Source: Bacteroidales bacterium
GTDB lineage: Bacteria; Bacteroidota; Bacteroidia; Bacteroidales; JAADJA01
Reading direction: 5' to 3'
Assembly (NCBI GenBank): GCA_020438105.1
Contig: JAGQVE010000036.1
Coordinates: forward strand, 1-41,125
DNA: 41,125 nucleotides
Position 1 is the stretch's first letter. Each line of letters starts with the position of its first letter. The translations under genes were made by a program, and so were the position numbers. Positions 33,469-41,086 of this stretch are shown piece after piece. The notes beneath the pieces were generated by a model, which was not told where the DNA came from, did not search any database, and saw nothing but the letters and a program-made list of their open reading frames with translations.

Positions 33469-35337
33469 TCAATTTCGCCAGTAATTATTTGAAAGATCTT
33501 TATCTGGAATTTCCGGATTACCAAGTTCAAGCAACTCAATAACCGTATCCTTTGGCAGTGTGATCTCGAATTCTGTTTTACCCGCTTTCCAAATGTTTGC
33601 CGGATGACTTTCAACCGCTGTTTCTCCATTTGCAGTTTTATAGTGCAGTTCAATGGGTACCGGGTAATTTCCGTATTTGGCAATAGTAACTTTATTTCCG
33701 TTTACCGCTTTTATTCCAAGATCGGGGTATCCTGACTGGTAAAACCAGGGTTGCCAAAACCAGCTTAAATCCTGGCCCGACACTTCATTGAAAGTATTAA
33801 AAAAATCGTGGGGAAGAGGGTGTTTTCCATTCCATCGGTTCATGTATTCCAGAAGTGCTTTTTTAAATAATTCATCTCCGAGGATCAATTTTAAAACATG
33901 ATAAGCTGTCGCGGGTTGATTGTATGAGGCTATACGTGCTGATGAAAAATCGTTGTGCTGATAACTCAACGACATCAGTGGAAGCGCTGATTCGGAGCCG
34001 GCAAAATTGATAAATCCTTTGATTTCTTTTTCCAGGTAATTGCTTTCCGGATCCAAGGTTTTAGCGAAACCTCCGGGCAGAAAAGCGGCCCAGCCCTCAT
34101 CCATCCATGCATATTTGCGTTCATTGGTTCCCATGAAAAAAGGAAAATAACTGTGTGAAATCTCGTGAAATAAAAGTTCTGCAAATGATTCAAAATCTTT
34201 GGGTGCCCCGTCGTTGGCCATCATGGGTGTTTCCATTCCACCTCCAGATGAACCTGCACAAAAGGATGTCATATGCGGATAGGGAAAAGCAAATCCCGGT
34301 AATTGGAATGACATATATTCGATGGATTTCCGCGAAATAGATGCTGCCTGATCCCAGTGTTTGGTCCCATCCGGATACAGGACATCGGCTAAAACCCTCC
34401 TCATTGTTGATGAGTCTACAACCAGGCTGCTTCCGTCCCAATTGGAATGAGTGCTCATTGCAAAAGAAAAATCAGGAACATTTTCAGCCTTTATTTTCCA
34501 GGTATGGGTTTCCCCTGTTTTGAAAACATCGTTTTTATTGTAATCCTTTTGCGTGATGATATTGATGACTTCATCTGATTTCAGTGCCTCTTTATACCGG
34601 TTTACAATATCTTTCTGCAGAATTTCATCCAGGTTTTCAGGATCACCGGTTGATCTTAAAAGGTAATTCGCCGGAACAGTGAGATTGACCTCAAAATTAT
34701 TAAGGTCATTGTAAAACTCAACAAGGCCGGTATATTCCACCTGATCCCATCCATCTACATCGTCATAAACAGCGATTTGCGGATACCAGTATGCGATAAA
34801 ATAATGGCCATCAGCGTATTTGCGCATCCGCAATCCCCGCTGAGTTGGAATTTTAACTTCCCAGTCAATTTCAATTTCTGTTTTGGAATGGGGTAAGATT
34901 TTATCCTTCAAACGAATGTTGAGGTTGGTGATCCACCACCAGGGGAAATCTTTACCGGTATCATATACTTTACCATCAATGATCAACTTCGTGATTTGCA
35001 CTCCTTCCGTTAAATCACCTTCATTGGCAGGCCACTGACGTGCATTCCCTTTTCTGAAAAAATCCTGGTAAACCCGGATGACAATATTTTTTAATGTGTC
35101 GGGTGAGTTGTTGAAATAGGTAATTACCTCATTTCCACTGATGCTTTCAGTGTCGGTATCAACCGTGGCATTGATTTTATAGTTTGATTGGTTCTGCCAG
35201 TAATTAGGTCCGGGAATTCCATCTTTACTGCGTGTTTGATTTTTATAGGCCTGCTGGATATTTGTCGGAATTGGAACCTCTTGTGCAATGCCTAAATGGT
35301 AAACTAAAAGCAATGCGATAACCTGGATTGTTTTCAT
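33469..35337 (-). CDS. Secreted M1 family zinc aminopeptidase
   Basis: A 622-residue exported metallopeptidase. The ATG at 35337 is chosen over one 21 nt upstream (35358) because it gives a clean signal peptide (MKTIQVIALLLVYHLGIAQ) and because a -7 box at 35356-35363 overlaps the earlier codon. An N-terminal beta domain (~50-225) precedes the catalytic domain with HEISH (His391, Glu392, His395) and the third zinc ligand Glu414 in WMDEGW, 18 residues after HEISH. The exopeptidase loop normally GxMEN reads GGGMETPM (~365-372), a variation seen in distant M1 subgroups. It removes N-terminal residues from peptides, probably in the periplasm as there is no T9SS tail. It is divergent from the DPP-IV-like gene, and the two would act together on proline-containing peptides. 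Confidence 0.9.
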   Translation of the reverse strand: MKTIQVIALLLVYHLGIAQEVPIPTNIQQAYKNQTRSKDGIPGPNYWQNQSNYKINATVDTDTESISGNEVITYFNNSPDTLKNIVIRVYQDFFRKGNARQWPANEGDLTEGVQITKLIIDGKVYDTGKDFPWWWITNLNIRLKDKILPHSKTEIEIDWEVKIPTQRGLRMRKYADGHYFIAYWYPQIAVYDDVDGWDQVEYTGLVEFYNDLNNFEVNLTVPANYLLRSTGDPENLDEILQKDIVNRYKEALKSDEVINIITQKDYNKNDVFKTGETHTWKIKAENVPDFSFAMSTHSNWDGSSLVVDSSTMRRVLADVLYPDGTKHWDQAASISRKSIEYMSFQLPGFAFPYPHMTSFCAGSSGGGMETPMMANDGAPKDFESFAELLFHEISHSYFPFFMGTNERKYAWMDEGWAAFLPGGFAKTLDPESNYLEKEIKGFINFAGSESALPLMSLSYQHNDFSSARIASYNQPATAYHVLKLILGDELFKKALLEYMNRWNGKHPLPHDFFNTFNEVSGQDLSWFWQPWFYQSGYPDLGIKAVNGNKVTIAKYGNYPVPIELHYKTANGETAVESHPANIWKAGKTEFEITLPKDTVIELLELGNPEIPDKDLSNNYWRN

Positions 35338-35355
35338 TTTAAGAAGATTATTTTT

Positions 35356-35363
35356 CAAAATTA
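35356..35363 (-). promoter_or_regulatory. Exact -7 box TAATTTTG for the M1 peptidase (minus strand)
   Basis: The minus strand reads TAATTTTG, an exact TAnnTTTG match, 18 nt before the ATG at 35337. It overlaps the alternative upstream ATG at 35358, which therefore would not be transcribed from this promoter. Confidence 0.45.
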
Positions 35364-35542
35364 ACCAATTCAGGAAAACTGATCATTTGAATTTTCAAAG
35401 GGGCAAATGGAATTTACAATTTGCAGACTTAAAACGGCTGATGGCAAATTTTGATATCCAAAAATGTCTTCAATTAAACTTTTTTCTCAACCTTTGTAAG
35501 AGAAAAACAAGTTCATAAATTCAATTGATAAATCTTATTGCA

Positions 35543-37828
35543 ATGAAAAAGCACACCAATTATCTTTTGTTGATCCTTTTATTCCTTTCAGGATATAACT
35601 TTACAATTGCGCAAGATGAGCCTGAATCAGGCAAATTAACGCTCGACCGTATTTTCTCAGGTGAATTTCGCCCGGATTATTTTGGCAGGTACAAATGGCT
35701 GGGCAACGGCGATTATTACACCTTGCTCGAACGCTCAGATTCCGTAAAAGGTGGGATGGACATTGTAAAGTACAATACCAAAAGCGGTAATAAAGAATCG
35801 GTATTGATTGCAGCCTATGAACTGATCCCCGAAGGCGCAGAAAAACCGCTGAGGGTTTCCAATTACACCTGGTCCGATGATATGTCGAAACTATTGATCT
35901 TTACCAATACCCGTCGTGTTTGGCGAGCCAATACCCGTGGAGATTACTGGGTGTTTGATATGAAAAATAAAAAGTTGACCCAACTGGGTGCCAGCCTGCC
36001 CGAATCTTCGCTCATGTTTGCCAAGTTTACCAATGATGGTAAAAGTGCAGCTTATGTAAGCAAACACAATATTTACGCCCAGGTTCTTGCGTCAGGAGAA
36101 ATTAAACAACTAACTTTTGACGGTACGGAAGAGATCATCAACGGAACTTTTGATTGGGTTTATGAAGAAGAGCTGGCCTGCCGTGATGGCTTCCGCTGGA
36201 GCGATGACGGGAAATACATTGCCTTCTGGCAACTGGACGCTTCCGAAATTAAAGATTTTCTGATGATCAACAATACCGATTCATTGTATAGTTTTACCAT
36301 TCCGGTTCAGTATCCCAAAGCAGGTGAAATGCCTTCCGCAGCAAAGGTGGGCTACATTGATGTGGAAAGTGGTGAGATCACATGGATAGATATCCCCGGA
36401 GACCCTAAAAATAATTATTTACCCCGGATGCAATGGATTGGGAATACTCACCAATTACTGATTCAGCAACTCAATCGCCACCAAAATGAAAATAAATTAT
36501 GGTTGTTTGATTTGGCTTCCGGTCGGCTTAATAATTTTTATACGGAACATGATGAAGCGTTTGTGGATATCGACTGGCCGGACGTGACACAAGGCCACTG
36601 GGGCATGAGCGATGTGCTGTTTTTGAGCAACAACCGTGACTTTATCTGGGTTTCAGAAGGAGATGGATGGCGGCATATTTATAAAAAGAACATAGCAGGT
36701 GCCGATAATGAAATGAAACTCACACGTGGTGATTATGACATCGCCACTATATATGGCATTGACGAAAAGAAAGGGTATGTTTATTTTAATGCTTCACCTG
36801 ATAACTCAACACAGCGTTATCTTTATCGCGTTGATCTGAATGGGGGAGGAAACCTGACCAGGCTCACATCCGAGGAGAAAGCTGGCATAAATCAATACGA
36901 TCTTTCACCGGGTATGCAATTTGCCATTGAAACCTCTTCGAGTTTAACCACGCCAAGAACTGTGGATCTGATCTCTCTACCCAAACCAAAGTTGGTTCGT
37001 GAGCTTGTTACCAACGATGAATTCAAAGAGCAAATGTCAAAAATAGACCTCGGGCAGACTGAGTTTTTCAAAGTCACCACCGAAGATGGTGTGGAAATGG
37101 ACGGTTATATGATCAAGCCTCCTGATTTTGATCCTTCAAAGAAATACCCCGTACTGTTCGATCTTTATGGCGAACCCTGGGGGCAAACAGCCACCGATTC
37201 ATGGGGCAATCTGTGGCATCACATGCTGGCGCAGGAAGGGTATATCGTAATGACGATGGACAACCGCGGAACCCCTTGTTTGAAGGGCCGTGAATGGCGA
37301 AAGTCGATTTACAAAAAAGTGGGTGTGATCAACTCCGGCGATCAGGCTGCCGCCACCAAAGAGATCATCAAGTGGGATTTCATCGATCCTGATCGTATTG
37401 CCGTTTGGGGCTGGAGTGGAGGTGGCTCCATGACACTCAACCTCATGTTCCGCTATCCTGAAATTTATAAAACCGGGATGGCTGTTGCTGCTGTTTCCAA
37501 CCTGCGATATTATGATAATGTTTACCAGGAGCGATATACAGGCATTCCACAGGAAAATCCGGAAGTGTACGACGAAGGCTCTCCCATTAACTTTGCTAAA
37601 AACCTGGAAGGAAACCTGCTGATTGTTCACGGCACTGCCGACGACAATGTGCATTACCAAAATGCAGAGGCATTGATTGTTGAACTGATCAAAAACCAGA
37701 AACAATTTGATGTGATGCCTTATCCCAATTGTTCGCATGGAATTTATGAAATTGAAGGTGCAACTACACATCTTTTTACTTTGCTCACCAATTATTTGAA
37801 AGAGCATGTTGAGGCGGGGGGGAAATAG
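35543..37828 (+). CDS. Dipeptidyl peptidase IV-like serine peptidase (S9 family)
   Basis: A 761-residue exported enzyme. The ATG at 35543 is preferred to one at 35525 since it opens the signal peptide (MKKHTNYLLLILLFL, cleavage near IAQ). The N-terminal eight-bladed propeller (~35-480) contains the DPP-IV glutamate motif WVYEEE (~205-210), which anchors the free N-terminus of the substrate. The alpha/beta-hydrolase domain (~500-755) has nucleophile Ser625 in GWSGGG, Asp701 in GTADDNVHYQN and His732 in CSHGIYE; Tyr542 in LYGEPW fits the oxyanion tyrosine. The usual GWSYGG motif has glycine in place of tyrosine. It removes Xaa-Pro or Xaa-Ala dipeptides. A near-consensus AACCTTTG box lies at 35489-35496. 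Confidence 0.9.
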   Translation: MKKHTNYLLLILLFLSGYNFTIAQDEPESGKLTLDRIFSGEFRPDYFGRYKWLGNGDYYTLLERSDSVKGGMDIVKYNTKSGNKESVLIAAYELIPEGAEKPLRVSNYTWSDDMSKLLIFTNTRRVWRANTRGDYWVFDMKNKKLTQLGASLPESSLMFAKFTNDGKSAAYVSKHNIYAQVLASGEIKQLTFDGTEEIINGTFDWVYEEELACRDGFRWSDDGKYIAFWQLDASEIKDFLMINNTDSLYSFTIPVQYPKAGEMPSAAKVGYIDVESGEITWIDIPGDPKNNYLPRMQWIGNTHQLLIQQLNRHQNENKLWLFDLASGRLNNFYTEHDEAFVDIDWPDVTQGHWGMSDVLFLSNNRDFIWVSEGDGWRHIYKKNIAGADNEMKLTRGDYDIATIYGIDEKKGYVYFNASPDNSTQRYLYRVDLNGGGNLTRLTSEEKAGINQYDLSPGMQFAIETSSSLTTPRTVDLISLPKPKLVRELVTNDEFKEQMSKIDLGQTEFFKVTTEDGVEMDGYMIKPPDFDPSKKYPVLFDLYGEPWGQTATDSWGNLWHHMLAQEGYIVMTMDNRGTPCLKGREWRKSIYKKVGVINSGDQAAATKEIIKWDFIDPDRIAVWGWSGGGSMTLNLMFRYPEIYKTGMAVAAVSNLRYYDNVYQERYTGIPQENPEVYDEGSPINFAKNLEGNLLIVHGTADDNVHYQNAEALIVELIKNQKQFDVMPYPNCSHGIYEIEGATTHLFTLLTNYLKEHVEAGGK

Positions 37829-37839
37829 GGATTGGTGAG

Positions 37840-37855
37840 CCCGATAGCAATCGGG
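37840..37855. repeat. Perfect hairpin CCCGAT-AGCA-ATCGGG
   Basis: A 6-bp perfect stem with a 4-nt loop, 11 nt after the DPP-IV stop. No T tract follows, so terminator function is doubtful. It is followed at 37879-37894 by a second perfect palindrome (GAAATTTTAAAATTTC). Short palindromes of this kind recur in Bacteroidota intergenic DNA. Confidence 0.6.
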
Positions 37856-37936
37856 AGTGATTTGAGATAGAACCTGTTGAAATTTTAAAATTTCTTAATA
37901 ACTCAACACTTTTGAGGTTTGATCGTTTGAGTAGCA

Positions 37937-38647
37937 ATGATTGGCGAAGGAAATATTCACGACAAGCCTAACTGGTTTGATCACAGGCTGATGGACGGGG
38001 GACCGGTTTACACCGAAACACACCCCGGACAACTGATCGTGGAACCCTGGAATGCGCTTTCATCCCTGCTGATTGTTTTGCCGGCTATTTACTGGTTTTT
38101 TATCATCCGAAAAGATTGGCAAAATTACAAGTTCATGCTTTATGCTATTCCTTTGATGATCATTGGGGGAATGGGGAGCACCCTGTTTCATGCGTTTCGT
38201 GTTTCGCGTTTTTTCCTTTATATGGACTTTGTTCCACCTGCTATCCTCACAATTTCAATGAGCATTTATTTTTGGATCAAAATTCTAAAACGATGGTGGT
38301 ATGTGTTTTTTATCATCATCCCTACTTTTGTATTGCGATTTTTAATGTTCGGCGAATTGCCACAACACATGGCAATTAATGTGTCATATATCATGACGGG
38401 AATTATCACTGGGCTACCGTTGTTGTTCCTCATGTTTAAAACCAAATTTTTCAAAATCAACTATGTAATTTACACCATCCTGCTGTTTATGGCTGCCATT
38501 CTTTTCCGCGAGTTGGATACCCGCGAGTTTAGTCTGTTCCCGATGGGTACGCACTTTTTATGGCACGCCTTTACCGGGGCAGGGGCCTGGTTTATTTTGG
38601 CTTATTTGTATGCTTTTCGTAACCGGGAAATGGAAGCGGGAGGTTGA
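37937..38647 (+). CDS. CREST-superfamily membrane hydrolase (alkaline ceramidase-like)
   Basis: A 236-residue inner-membrane protein with about seven helices. The residues that define the CREST superfamily (alkaline ceramidases, PAQR receptors, Per1) are all present: Ser81 and His85 in GSTLFHAF, Asp97 in LYMDFVPP, and His206/His210 in THFLWHAF. The spacings Ser-x3-His and His-x3-His match human ACER3, whose three histidines bind the catalytic zinc. EPWNALSS (~36-43) corresponds to the ACER3 EFWN segment that helps bind calcium. Amide hydrolysis of a lipid is therefore likely, and since many Bacteroidota make sphingolipids, ceramide is a reasonable substrate, though unproven. The gene appears to be transcribed on its own between DPP-IV and the Fe-S protein. 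Confidence 0.8.
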   Translation: MIGEGNIHDKPNWFDHRLMDGGPVYTETHPGQLIVEPWNALSSLLIVLPAIYWFFIIRKDWQNYKFMLYAIPLMIIGGMGSTLFHAFRVSRFFLYMDFVPPAILTISMSIYFWIKILKRWWYVFFIIIPTFVLRFLMFGELPQHMAINVSYIMTGIITGLPLLFLMFKTKFFKINYVIYTILLFMAAILFRELDTREFSLFPMGTHFLWHAFTGAGAWFILAYLYAFRNREMEAGG

Positions 38648-38682
38648 ATTAGTTAAATCGGTTAAATCAGTAAATTGGGAGC

Positions 38683-38751
38683 ACTTTTAACTATAGTCAC
38701 TCCAAACTTTTAACTTTAGTCACTTCAAACTTTTAACTTTAGTCACTTTAA
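38683..38751. repeat. Three-unit tandem repeat, 23-bp period
   Basis: Units at 38683-38705, 38706-38728 and 38729-38751 share the core ACTTTTAACT(T/A)TAGTCACT and differ at only a few bases. The array lies in the 194-bp gap between the CREST and Fe-S genes. Direct, evenly spaced units of about two helical turns could be repeated protein-binding sites or a simple variable-number repeat. Confidence 0.85.
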
Positions 38752-38815
38752 ACTCCAGCCCCTATTTAGAATAAATTTAAATTTAAGTAAAGCAATACTT
38801 AATTTCTTTTATTTT

Positions 38816-38823
38816 TAATTTTG
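38816..38823 (+). promoter_or_regulatory. Exact -7 box TAATTTTG for the Fe-S protein gene
   Basis: An exact TAnnTTTG match ending 18 nt before the ATG at 38842, the same spacing as at the M1 peptidase gene. No TTG stands at the usual -33 distance; the 23-bp tandem repeats end 64 nt upstream. Confidence 0.45.
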
Positions 38824-38841
38824 TCGGAAAAATAAATACAA

Positions 38842-39738
38842 ATGAAACGAGAGATAATTGTCATTGACGAAGAAAAATGTAACGGTTGCGGAGCATGTGT
38901 TCCTGAATGCCACGAAGGTGCCTTGCAGATCATCGACGGAAAAGCGCGCCTGGTCAGTGACCTGTTTTGCGACGGGCTCGGAGCCTGTATCGGTCATTGC
39001 CCCGAAGATGCGCTTACCATAGAGGAGCGCGAAGCCGAACCCTACAATGAAGTTAAAGTGATGGAGTTGATGATACCCAAAGGTGAAAATACGATACTTG
39101 CGCATCTGCGGCATTTGAAGGATCATGGTGAAACTGGTTTTTTAGCGGAAGCAATAAGTTATCTGGAGGAAATCAACTATCCCATGGATCTATCGGATTT
39201 TAATAACAATGAAATGAATGTTAAAGATATGGTTAATGATTTGTTTGGATCGACCGGGAATGGCGGATTTGCCGGATGTCCGGGTTCGCAGGAGCGGGTT
39301 TTTAATATTGATATGGAGCAGGTAGCTGCTGCCGGATCGCCGCAGGTTGAAGCGAAATCAGAATTAAAACAATGGCCGGTGCAGTTACATTTACTGAATC
39401 CGCAGGCCGGTTATTTCCGAAATGCAGATGTGGTGTTGACCGCCGATTGTGTGGCGTATGCCATGGGAAACTATCATCAAAAATACCTGAAAGGTAACAG
39501 TATTGCGATTGCATGTCCCAAGCTTGATTCAAACCTGGAAAGTTATGTGGCAAAGCTCACTTCCATGATCAGTGATTCAATGATCAATACCATGACCATC
39601 CTACGTATGCAGGTACCTTGCTGCGGAGGTTTGGTGCAGATGGCCCAGATAGCCGCCAACCAGGCTAACAGGAAAATACCTTTGAAAGAGATTGTTGTTG
39701 GTGTGGAGGGAGATGTTTTGAGTGAGCAGTGGCTTTGA
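38842..39738 (+). CDS. Ferredoxin-domain iron-sulfur protein with cysteine-rich C-terminal domain
   Basis: A 298-residue cytoplasmic protein. Residues 1-62 form a 2[4Fe-4S] ferredoxin fold. The first motif is complete (CNGCGACVPEC: Cys13, 16, 19, 23). The second, CDGLGACIGHCP, has Cys43, Cys49 and Cys53 but Leu46 where the second cysteine normally stands, so one cluster has only three cysteine ligands and may be a [3Fe-4S] or open-site cluster. After a helical linker (~70-130) the C-terminal part (~135-298) carries CPGSQ, TADCVAYAMG, IACPKLD and PCCGGL, suggesting a further metal or cluster site. Such proteins are known in anaerobes, where electron transfer is assumed; the partner is unknown. 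The gene stands alone with an exact -7 box. Confidence 0.85.
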   Translation: MKREIIVIDEEKCNGCGACVPECHEGALQIIDGKARLVSDLFCDGLGACIGHCPEDALTIEEREAEPYNEVKVMELMIPKGENTILAHLRHLKDHGETGFLAEAISYLEEINYPMDLSDFNNNEMNVKDMVNDLFGSTGNGGFAGCPGSQERVFNIDMEQVAAAGSPQVEAKSELKQWPVQLHLLNPQAGYFRNADVVLTADCVAYAMGNYHQKYLKGNSIAIACPKLDSNLESYVAKLTSMISDSMINTMTILRMQVPCCGGLVQMAQIAANQANRKIPLKEIVVGVEGDVLSEQWL

Positions 39739-39757
39739 GAAAGTTCTGGGTTCTGAG

Positions 39758-39895
39758 CCTGCCTACCGGAGGTAGGTTCAGAGTTCAGGGTTCGGGGTTC
39801 TGAGAGCAGAGTTCAGCTCGCCTCCGCCGGTTGGCGGATTCGGACGGAGGTTCAGGGCCTGCCTACCGGTGGTAGGTTCAGAGTTCAGTCCGTCC
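39758..39895. repeat. Hairpin-rich intergenic repeat region with two near-identical 31-bp copies 100 bp apart
   Basis: Copies at 39758-39788 and 39858-39888 differ at one base and contain the inverted core CTACC-GG(A/T)-GGTAG followed by AGGTTCAGAGTTCAG. Between them lie CCGCC/GGCGG (39824-39837) and CCTCCG/CGGAGG (39821-39850) hairpins. The second copy is itself enclosed by 7-bp arms, GGACGGA (39842-39848) and TCCGTCC (39889-39895). Degenerate GTTCAGAGTTC microrepeats fill the rest. The 320-bp gap 39739-40058 holds no convincing gene; it looks like a composite of dispersed palindromic elements. Confidence 0.75.
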
Positions 39896-40058
39896 CTGAC
39901 AATTAGCGGAATCGAGTGGGAGTTGCGTTGGCTCCCGCAAGGGATTTATGGAAGTGGTGGATTTGTGAAAATGGTTACAGAATCAAAGCCCGCCTCCCGG
40001 AGTGAGTTTCTGGGTTCCGGGATGAGAAATTGAGGAATATAAATTTTAAATAAAAAAT

Positions 40059-40391
40059 ATGGAATCAAAGGAATTCGGTCATTCAATGGTGATGAAATTT
40101 GCGGATAAAGTAGAATATTCGTCTGAGGGTATTGTAAGCAAAAGGGTTCTGCAAAAGGAAAAAGGAAATGTTTCTTTATTTGCCTTCGACAAAGGTCAGC
40201 AGTTGAGTGAACATTCAGCCCCATTTGATGCGATGGTGCAGGTGCTTGAAGGAGAAGGGGAGATAAAGATCAATGGCAGGTCATTTACTTTGCTCGAAGG
40301 AGAGACGATCATCATGCCGGCCAATGTGCCGCACGCTGTATTTGCTGCCGAAAAATTCAAGATGCTATTAACGATGATCAAATCCGAATAA
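40059..40391 (+). CDS. Small single-domain cupin protein
   Basis: A 110-residue cytoplasmic protein that is almost wholly a cupin barrel. The first motif region reads LSEHSAPFDAMVQVLEGEGEIKING, with a metal-binding-type histidine but without the full HxH pair. The second is GETIIMPANVPHAVFA, with the conserved proline and histidine. Small cupins of this type bind a metal or small ligand and may be enzymes or sensors; the substrate cannot be told. It stops 2 nt before the ATG of the glutamine amidotransferase gene, so the two are cotranscribed and probably translationally linked. The start at 40059 is the first ATG after the repeat region; an in-frame ATG ten codons later is possible. Confidence 0.85.
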   Translation: MESKEFGHSMVMKFADKVEYSSEGIVSKRVLQKEKGNVSLFAFDKGQQLSEHSAPFDAMVQVLEGEGEIKINGRSFTLLEGETIIMPANVPHAVFAAEKFKMLLTMIKSE

Positions 40392-40393
40392 TC

Positions 40394-41086
40394 ATGAAAT
40401 TCACGATCTTTCAGCATGTGCCCTATGAATCGCCGGGCTATATCCTGGACTGGATAATTGAAAACGGTCACAGCATTGAGGAGGTTAACTTTTATGATCA
40501 TCCCAAATTACCTGCTGTGAAATCAACCGAAAACCTTATCGTGATGGGCGGACCGATGAATATATACGATGATGATGAGTTTAGTTGGCTACCGGAAGAA
40601 AGGGATTTTGTCAAGAAAGCTATTCAGCAGGGAACAAAAGTGCTGGGCGTTTGTCTCGGTTCGCAATTTATCGCCGATGCATTGGGTTCAGAGGTTTTTA
40701 AAAATGAACATAAAGAGGTAGGCTGGTTTGACGTGGATGTTAAAGATGAAAATCTTCCTGAAATGTTCAGGGGTATTTTCCCAAAGACCTTCAAAACCTT
40801 CCATTGGCATGGTGATACTTTCAATTTACCCGAAGGGATGAAAGGTTTTGTGTCGTCAAAAGCTACGGTCAACCAGGCGTTTATTTCGAAGAATGTAGTG
40901 GCCTTCCAGTTTCATATGGAGATGAATCCAGAAGGGGTAATTGCATTGATCGAACACAATGAAACCTTGTTTGAGGAGGATCTTCCTTTTGTGCAAAAGC
41001 CAGGTCAAATGCTTCACATGAACGAAATTCACGAAGCCAACCGGGAAATCCTATTTCAATTTCTGGATACCTTTTTTGGAAAATAA
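40394..41086 (+). CDS. Class I glutamine amidotransferase (GMP synthase-like GATase domain protein)
   Basis: A 230-residue cytoplasmic protein that comprises a single class I glutaminase domain. The catalytic triad is visible: Cys87 in GVCLGSQF (nucleophile elbow), His174 and Glu176 in FQFHMEMNPE. VMGGPMNIYDD (~50-60) forms the oxyanion strand and FHWHGDTF (~137-143) is typical of the stand-alone GMP-synthase-like subfamily (COG0518). Members split glutamine, or attack gamma-glutamyl compounds, for an acceptor enzyme that is not encoded here. The gene follows the cupin by 2 nt, and the next reading frame begins directly after its stop, so a three-gene operon is likely. Confidence 0.88.
   Translation: MKFTIFQHVPYESPGYILDWIIENGHSIEEVNFYDHPKLPAVKSTENLIVMGGPMNIYDDDEFSWLPEERDFVKKAIQQGTKVLGVCLGSQFIADALGSEVFKNEHKEVGWFDVDVKDENLPEMFRGIFPKTFKTFHWHGDTFNLPEGMKGFVSSKATVNQAFISKNVVAFQFHMEMNPEGVIALIEHNETLFEEDLPFVQKPGQMLHMNEIHEANREILFQFLDTFFGK

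Noticed and set aside
37199..37807. Minus-strand open frame of 202 codons inside the DPP-IV-like gene
   Set aside because: It lies opposite the catalytic domain with the full Ser-Asp-His triad and is a shadow of that coding strand.
37840..37855. Rho-independent terminator for the DPP-IV-like gene
   Set aside because: The hairpin is perfect but short, and no T tract follows it; recorded as a repeat instead.
39946..40224. Minus-strand open frame of 92 codons across the cupin start
   Set aside because: It overlaps the well-supported cupin gene and the repeat region, and its translation shows no domain or signal.
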